NCBI GenBank assembly: GCA_018056215.1
Contig: JAGPGB010000026.1
Location: forward strand, 1-10,953
Length of the DNA: 10,953 bases
Reading direction: 5' to 3'
Source: Bacteroidales bacterium
GTDB lineage: Bacteria; Bacteroidota; Bacteroidia; Bacteroidales; DTU049
The notes under the pieces are model-generated. The model saw only the letters and a program-made list of their open reading frames with translations, made no database searches and was not told where the DNA came from. The position numbers and the translations under genes are program-made. Positions 9,201 to 10,953 of the stretch are shown here, piece after piece. Every line of letters begins with the position of its first letter. Positions within the stretch are counted from its first letter, which is position 1.

Positions 9201-9345
9201 CAGCTAATCTGTATGTTTCTTCTGAATAAGCATAATCCTGTGCTTTGTTCTCTACCCTTCTAGTACACAGAGTGAATGACAATGAAAATACAGAAGCCAA
9301 TACAAAAAGGATTACAAAAAACCAAATAGTACCTTTTAAACGCAT
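6238..9345 (-). CDS. secDF: protein translocase subunit SecDF (SecD-SecF fusion)
   Basis: Inner-membrane RND-type subunit of the Sec translocon that uses the proton gradient to pull secreted proteins into the periplasm. The 1035-residue chain joins SecD and SecF, as in other Bacteroidota. SecD half: TM1 at about 7-27, LGLDLKGG at 103-110, a large periplasmic P1 domain, then TM2-6 (about 540-695) with AVDANVIINERIKEEL at 606-621, containing the proton-relay Asp608. SecF half: TM1 at about 723-741, FGIDYTGG at 747-754, periplasmic P4, then TM2-6 with NDTVVIFDRIRE at 935-946. An extra Ser/Thr/Asp/Gln-rich stretch (about 285-340) with an internal repeat interrupts P1. ATG9345 is chosen because it begins directly at the first membrane segment; an in-frame TTG at 9381 falls inside the likely -7 element and is not credible. 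Probably heads an operon with the amidohydrolase and nadC. Confidence 0.97.
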   Translation of the reverse strand: MRLKGTIWFFVILFVLASVFSLSFTLCTRRVENKAQDYAYSEETYRLAEKLANGDSIKKMMLVDSIARERQSQYLDSMMDVTVYNLLVKKYTYADCKQKELQLGLDLKGGMNLTIEVDDAAIIKALAAKKNDPKLDQALKNAQQRRIASNTSFVDLFVDELKKIDPNQPLVSYFLSRETSDVLNVNSTDQDVINYLKTEIQSAFDNTFIVIRKRIDKFGVTQPNIQKLVGQSRILIELPGVDNPNRVRSILQTTAKLEFWETWNLTEIAPRLEQANKRLAQILKTTDSLSLIGDSLAINDTIKDSTKLAQQTTDTSKLAQQLQSLDNKPLGDTTAENVELEQFKKENPLFAYLNINVRKEGNQQFYGEGPLIGYAYSRDTARINEYLRLTQDLFRDVKFVWSAKPIADTRNVYELVALKVNPLTNKAPLEGDVIVSARQDVDQYGNVIVDMQMNSEGAKIWKDLTAKNLGRSIAIVLDNLVYSYPVVQSEIPNGRSQISGNFTVEEAQDLATVLNAGKLPAPARIIEENVVGPSLGSEAINSSMIAFIVAFVLVLIYMIAFYGTAGIGACIALIINMLMTFGVLASIGATLTLSGIAGIVLSLGMAVDANVIINERIKEELNAGKGLRMAVKDGYKNSYSAIIDGNVTTIIAGVILLIFGMGPVQGFATTLVIGILTSMFTAIFVTRLFIEILLDKGKNISFYHKFSQKFLANTKIDFIGKYKIFFSITGILFLAFIISLSTRGLQFGIDYTGGRTYVVRFDQPVQATDVQSALFDVLNETPEVKIYGNSNQVRIVTKYLLNDTSKTAGINVEKAIYEGVKGFYKDPISFEEFSTDNPNKVLGIMSSQNVGPTVAKDIQRSGIISIILALIAMFIYIFIRFRKWQYGLGATVALFHDAFFVTGIFSLFYGILPFNLEVDQNFLAAILTLVGYSINDTVVIFDRIREYNALYPKRSLKQNMNDAINSTLSRTVNTASTVLVVLLAIFIFGSEVIQGFTFAMIIGVIAGAYSTVFIASTIAWFILEGNKANKKKINN
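8383..8436 (-). repeat. secDF: 30-bp period tandem repeat inside the SecDF P1 insertion
   Basis: Two in-frame copies of an eight-residue unit, DSTKLAQQ then DTSKLAQQ, are separated by TT, giving a 10-residue (30-bp) period at residues 304-321 of SecDF. At the DNA level the segments 8383-8398 and 8413-8428 agree at 15 of 16 positions. It lies in a low-complexity Ser/Thr/Asp/Gln linker that is not part of the conserved SecD fold, so it looks like a recently duplicated spacer, not a functional motif. Confidence 0.7.
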
Positions 9346-9378
9346 AATATTATTATTTTTTATATAATTTATGAATTG

Positions 9379-9386
9379 CAAAAATA
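9379..9386 (-). promoter_or_regulatory. Bacteroidota -7 element for secDF
   Basis: Read on the minus strand this is TATTTTTG, an exact match to TAnnTTTG. Transcription would begin near 9373-9375, giving a leader of roughly 28 nt before the ATG at 9345. No TTG is found at the expected -33 position. A perfect 12-bp palindrome (9389-9400) lies 2 bp upstream of the element, in the spacer where a regulator could interfere with RNA polymerase. Confidence 0.5.
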
Positions 9387-9388
9387 AA

Positions 9389-9429
9389 TCAAAATTTTGA
9401 AATAAAAATTAATATTTTAAAATTTTAAA
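9389..9429. promoter_or_regulatory. pair of A/T palindromes in the secDF/antiporter divergent region
   Basis: TCAAAATTTTGA (9389-9400, 12 bp) and TTTAAAATTTTAAA (9416-9429, 14 bp) are perfect palindromes sharing the core AAAATTTT, with centres 28 bp apart. They lie between the two outward-facing -7 elements. They could be operator sites for a dimeric regulator or simply intrinsically bent DNA. In a sequence this rich in A/T, short palindromes also arise by chance, so a regulatory role is only a possibility. Confidence 0.3.
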
Positions 9430-9477
9430 GTAATTATCATAATATCAATCTTATCTATTTTATTTTCTAAAAAAAAG

Positions 9478-9485
9478 TAATTTTG
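9478..9485 (+). promoter_or_regulatory. Bacteroidota -7 element for the CPA2 antiporter
   Basis: TAATTTTG is an exact match to TAnnTTTG, preceded by an eight-A run (9469-9476). The -33 region is A/T-rich with no clear TTG. The predicted start of transcription is near 9490, giving a leader of about 44 nt before ATG9534. A two-codon reading frame (ATG CCC TAA, 9508-9516) lies inside this leader. Confidence 0.45.
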
Positions 9486-9533
9486 CATTTTAAAATATAA
9501 ATTAAAAATGCCCTAAAAGTAGATAAACTACCT

Positions 9534-10953
9534 ATGCCTAAAAATAATAATTGGAGAACTTGGATTTATTATGCATTAATGATAATAATATTCTTTATTT
9601 TTGCATATTTCATAACTCAAAAGGGCAATGCAATAGAAACTTCATACGCATTACAAAATCATATTACTTTTAAAACATCTCAAATTAATCACTACACAAA
9701 TTGGGAAAATTTTCAATTATCATTAACAAATAATACTACTGAACCAATAGCAATATTATTACTTCAGATTATATTAATTTTACTAGTTTCAAGATTTTTT
9801 GGCTATTTATTTAGTAAGATTAATCAACCAACAGTTATAGGAGAGATACTCGCGGGCATAATTTTAGGTCCCTCACTTTTAGGGAAATTTTTTCCAGAAG
9901 TATTTAATTTTTTATTTACAGAAAATACTATGGGGAATCTATATATTCTCAGTCAAATAGGATTGATTTTATTTATGTTTGTCATAGGGATGGAGTTAAA
10001 TATAGATAATATTAAGCATAGAACTAGTCAAATAATAGTAATTAGTCATTCTAGCATAATAATACCTTTTGCATTAGGAATGCTATTAGCATATTTTGTT
10101 TATTTAGATTTTGCAGCAAATATAACTAGATTTTTACCTTTTGCTTTATTTATCGGAATTTCTATGAGTATAACTGCATTCCCAGTATTAGCTCGAATCA
10201 TACAAGAAAAAGGATTAACAAAAAAACATTTAGGTAGTATATCGATAGCCAGTGCAGCAATAGATGATGTAACAGCTTGGTGTATTTTGGCAGTTGTAAT
10301 AGCTATTTCTAGTACAGGAAGTATAATATCTTCACTTTATACAATATTAATGGCTATTGCTTTTATTGCTATAATGCTTATGATTATAAGGCCTTTTTTA
10401 CAAAAAGTTGGACAAACTCACCAAAATATTGAAACACTAAATAAAAGAATTGTAGGTTTTATATTTTTAATATTAATAAGTTCAGCATTTATCACGCAGA
10501 CTATTGGAATACATGCATTATTTGGTGCTTTTCTGGCTGGCGTTATTATGCCTACTAATATTAATTTCAGAAAATTAATGATAGAAAAAATAGAAGATGT
10601 TTCTGTCTCTTTATTTTTGCCATTATTCTTTGTATTTACTGGACTAAGGACAGAAATCGGATTATTAAATACACCATATTTGTGGACAGTTTGTTTAGTT
10701 TTTATTTTAATAGCAATTATAGGGAAATTTGTAGGTGGTGCATTGACAGCTAAATTAATGGGAGAATCATGGAGAGATAGTTTATCACTGGGAATACTAA
10801 TGAACACTCGAGGATTAATGGAGCTCATTGTACTCAATATAGGTTATGAAATGAATATATTACCACCCACAATATTTGTTATGCTTGTAATAATGGCTTT
10901 AGTAACTACATTTATGACTACACCTATCTTGAATCTAATCAATAAAAAAGCTA
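9534..10953 (+). CDS. CPA2-family cation/proton antiporter, 3' end beyond window
   Basis: Inner-membrane Na+(K+)/H+ antiporter of the CPA2 (NapA/KefB-like) family; the frame is open for 473 codons and runs off the right edge. A short N-terminal tail and a first membrane helix (about 11-28) are followed by a polar, probably periplasmic stretch (29-70) and then the conserved core: INQPTVIGEILAGIILGP at 96-113, SITAFPVLARI at 212-222, AAIDDVTAW at 241-249 with the ion-binding Asp244-Asp245 pair, and NTRGLMEL at 424-431. The double Asp indicates the electrogenic NapA-like branch. Bacteroidota relatives with the same extended N-terminus are usually over 700 residues with a cytoplasmic C-terminal region, so about a third is probably missing here. 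ATG9534 is the first usable start; the ATG at 9508 stops after two codons. Transcribed away from secDF. Confidence 0.93.
   Translation, partial: MPKNNNWRTWIYYALMIIIFFIFAYFITQKGNAIETSYALQNHITFKTSQINHYTNWENFQLSLTNNTTEPIAILLLQIILILLVSRFFGYLFSKINQPTVIGEILAGIILGPSLLGKFFPEVFNFLFTENTMGNLYILSQIGLILFMFVIGMELNIDNIKHRTSQIIVISHSSIIIPFALGMLLAYFVYLDFAANITRFLPFALFIGISMSITAFPVLARIIQEKGLTKKHLGSISIASAAIDDVTAWCILAVVIAISSTGSIISSLYTILMAIAFIAIMLMIIRPFLQKVGQTHQNIETLNKRIVGFIFLILISSAFITQTIGIHALFGAFLAGVIMPTNINFRKLMIEKIEDVSVSLFLPLFFVFTGLRTEIGLLNTPYLWTVCLVFILIAIIGKFVGGALTAKLMGESWRDSLSLGILMNTRGLMELIVLNIGYEMNILPPTIFVMLVIMALVTTFMTTPILNLINKKA

Noticed and set aside
9346..9381. In-frame TTG start for SecDF at 9381
   Set aside because: The TTG lies within the TATTTTTG -7 element, so it would not be in the transcript. 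The 12 added residues are low-complexity, and ATG9345 starts the conserved first helix.
9519..9531. Small hairpin GTAG-loop-CTAC in the CPA2 antiporter leader
   Set aside because: Only four base pairs; too weak to call a riboswitch or regulatory structure.
10418..10837. Open frame of 139 codons antisense to the CPA2 antiporter
   Set aside because: It lies wholly opposite a well-conserved gene, has no recognisable motif and mirrors its codon bias; it is a shadow frame.
1..10953. Mobile elements, CRISPR arrays, tRNA/rRNA genes, defence or toxin-antitoxin cassettes
   Set aside because: Looked for on both strands; no transposase, integrase, spaced repeats, cloverleaf-like sequence or small two-gene cassette was seen.

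Overview
The window is about 11 kb of AT-rich DNA (roughly 30% G+C by eye) from a bacterium, almost certainly a Bacteroidota member. The evidence is a single-chain SecDF fusion, signal peptides ending in the 'LSAQ' style common in that phylum, TAnnTTTG-type -7 promoter elements, and no Shine-Dalgarno sequences ahead of any start. TGA is used as a stop and TGG encodes Trp, so the code is standard. SecDF and NadC look Bacteroidales- or Cytophagales-like, but I cannot place the organism below phylum with confidence.

Layout. Positions 12-4481 carry three + strand genes: a CPA1-type K+(Na+)/H+ antiporter with a C-terminal RCK_C/TrkA_C domain (NhaP2-like), a secreted S41-family protease-like protein, and a secreted PBP4-type D-Ala-D-Ala carboxypeptidase (DacB). 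The last two are 2 nt apart and form an operon, with a likely promoter just upstream of the S41 gene. Positions 4517-9345 carry three - strand genes, transcribed in the order secDF, a nitrilase-superfamily (omega-amidase-like) amidohydrolase, and nadC. The two gene blocks converge on a short gap containing a perfect 15-bp A/T hairpin that probably terminates transcription from both sides. From 9534 to the right edge runs a + strand CPA2-type antiporter, cut off by the window end after 473 codons. It is divergent from secDF, and the 188-bp gap between them holds two -7 elements facing apart and several A/T palindromes.

Function. The genes are housekeeping or envelope functions: monovalent cation/proton exchange (two unrelated antiporter families), protein export across the inner membrane (SecDF), peptidoglycan trimming (DacB) beside a periplasmic protease-like partner, and NAD biosynthesis (NadC) beside an amide hydrolase. 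I found no mobile element, tRNA, rRNA, CRISPR array, toxin-antitoxin or defence cassette. No new multi-gene system stands out. The more interesting points are small: a poly(A) tract between the two domains of the NhaP2-like antiporter where slippage in either direction would remove the regulatory domain, an almost leaderless promoter arrangement before the S41 gene, altered catalytic surroundings in the S41 protein, and the dyads between secDF and the antiporter.
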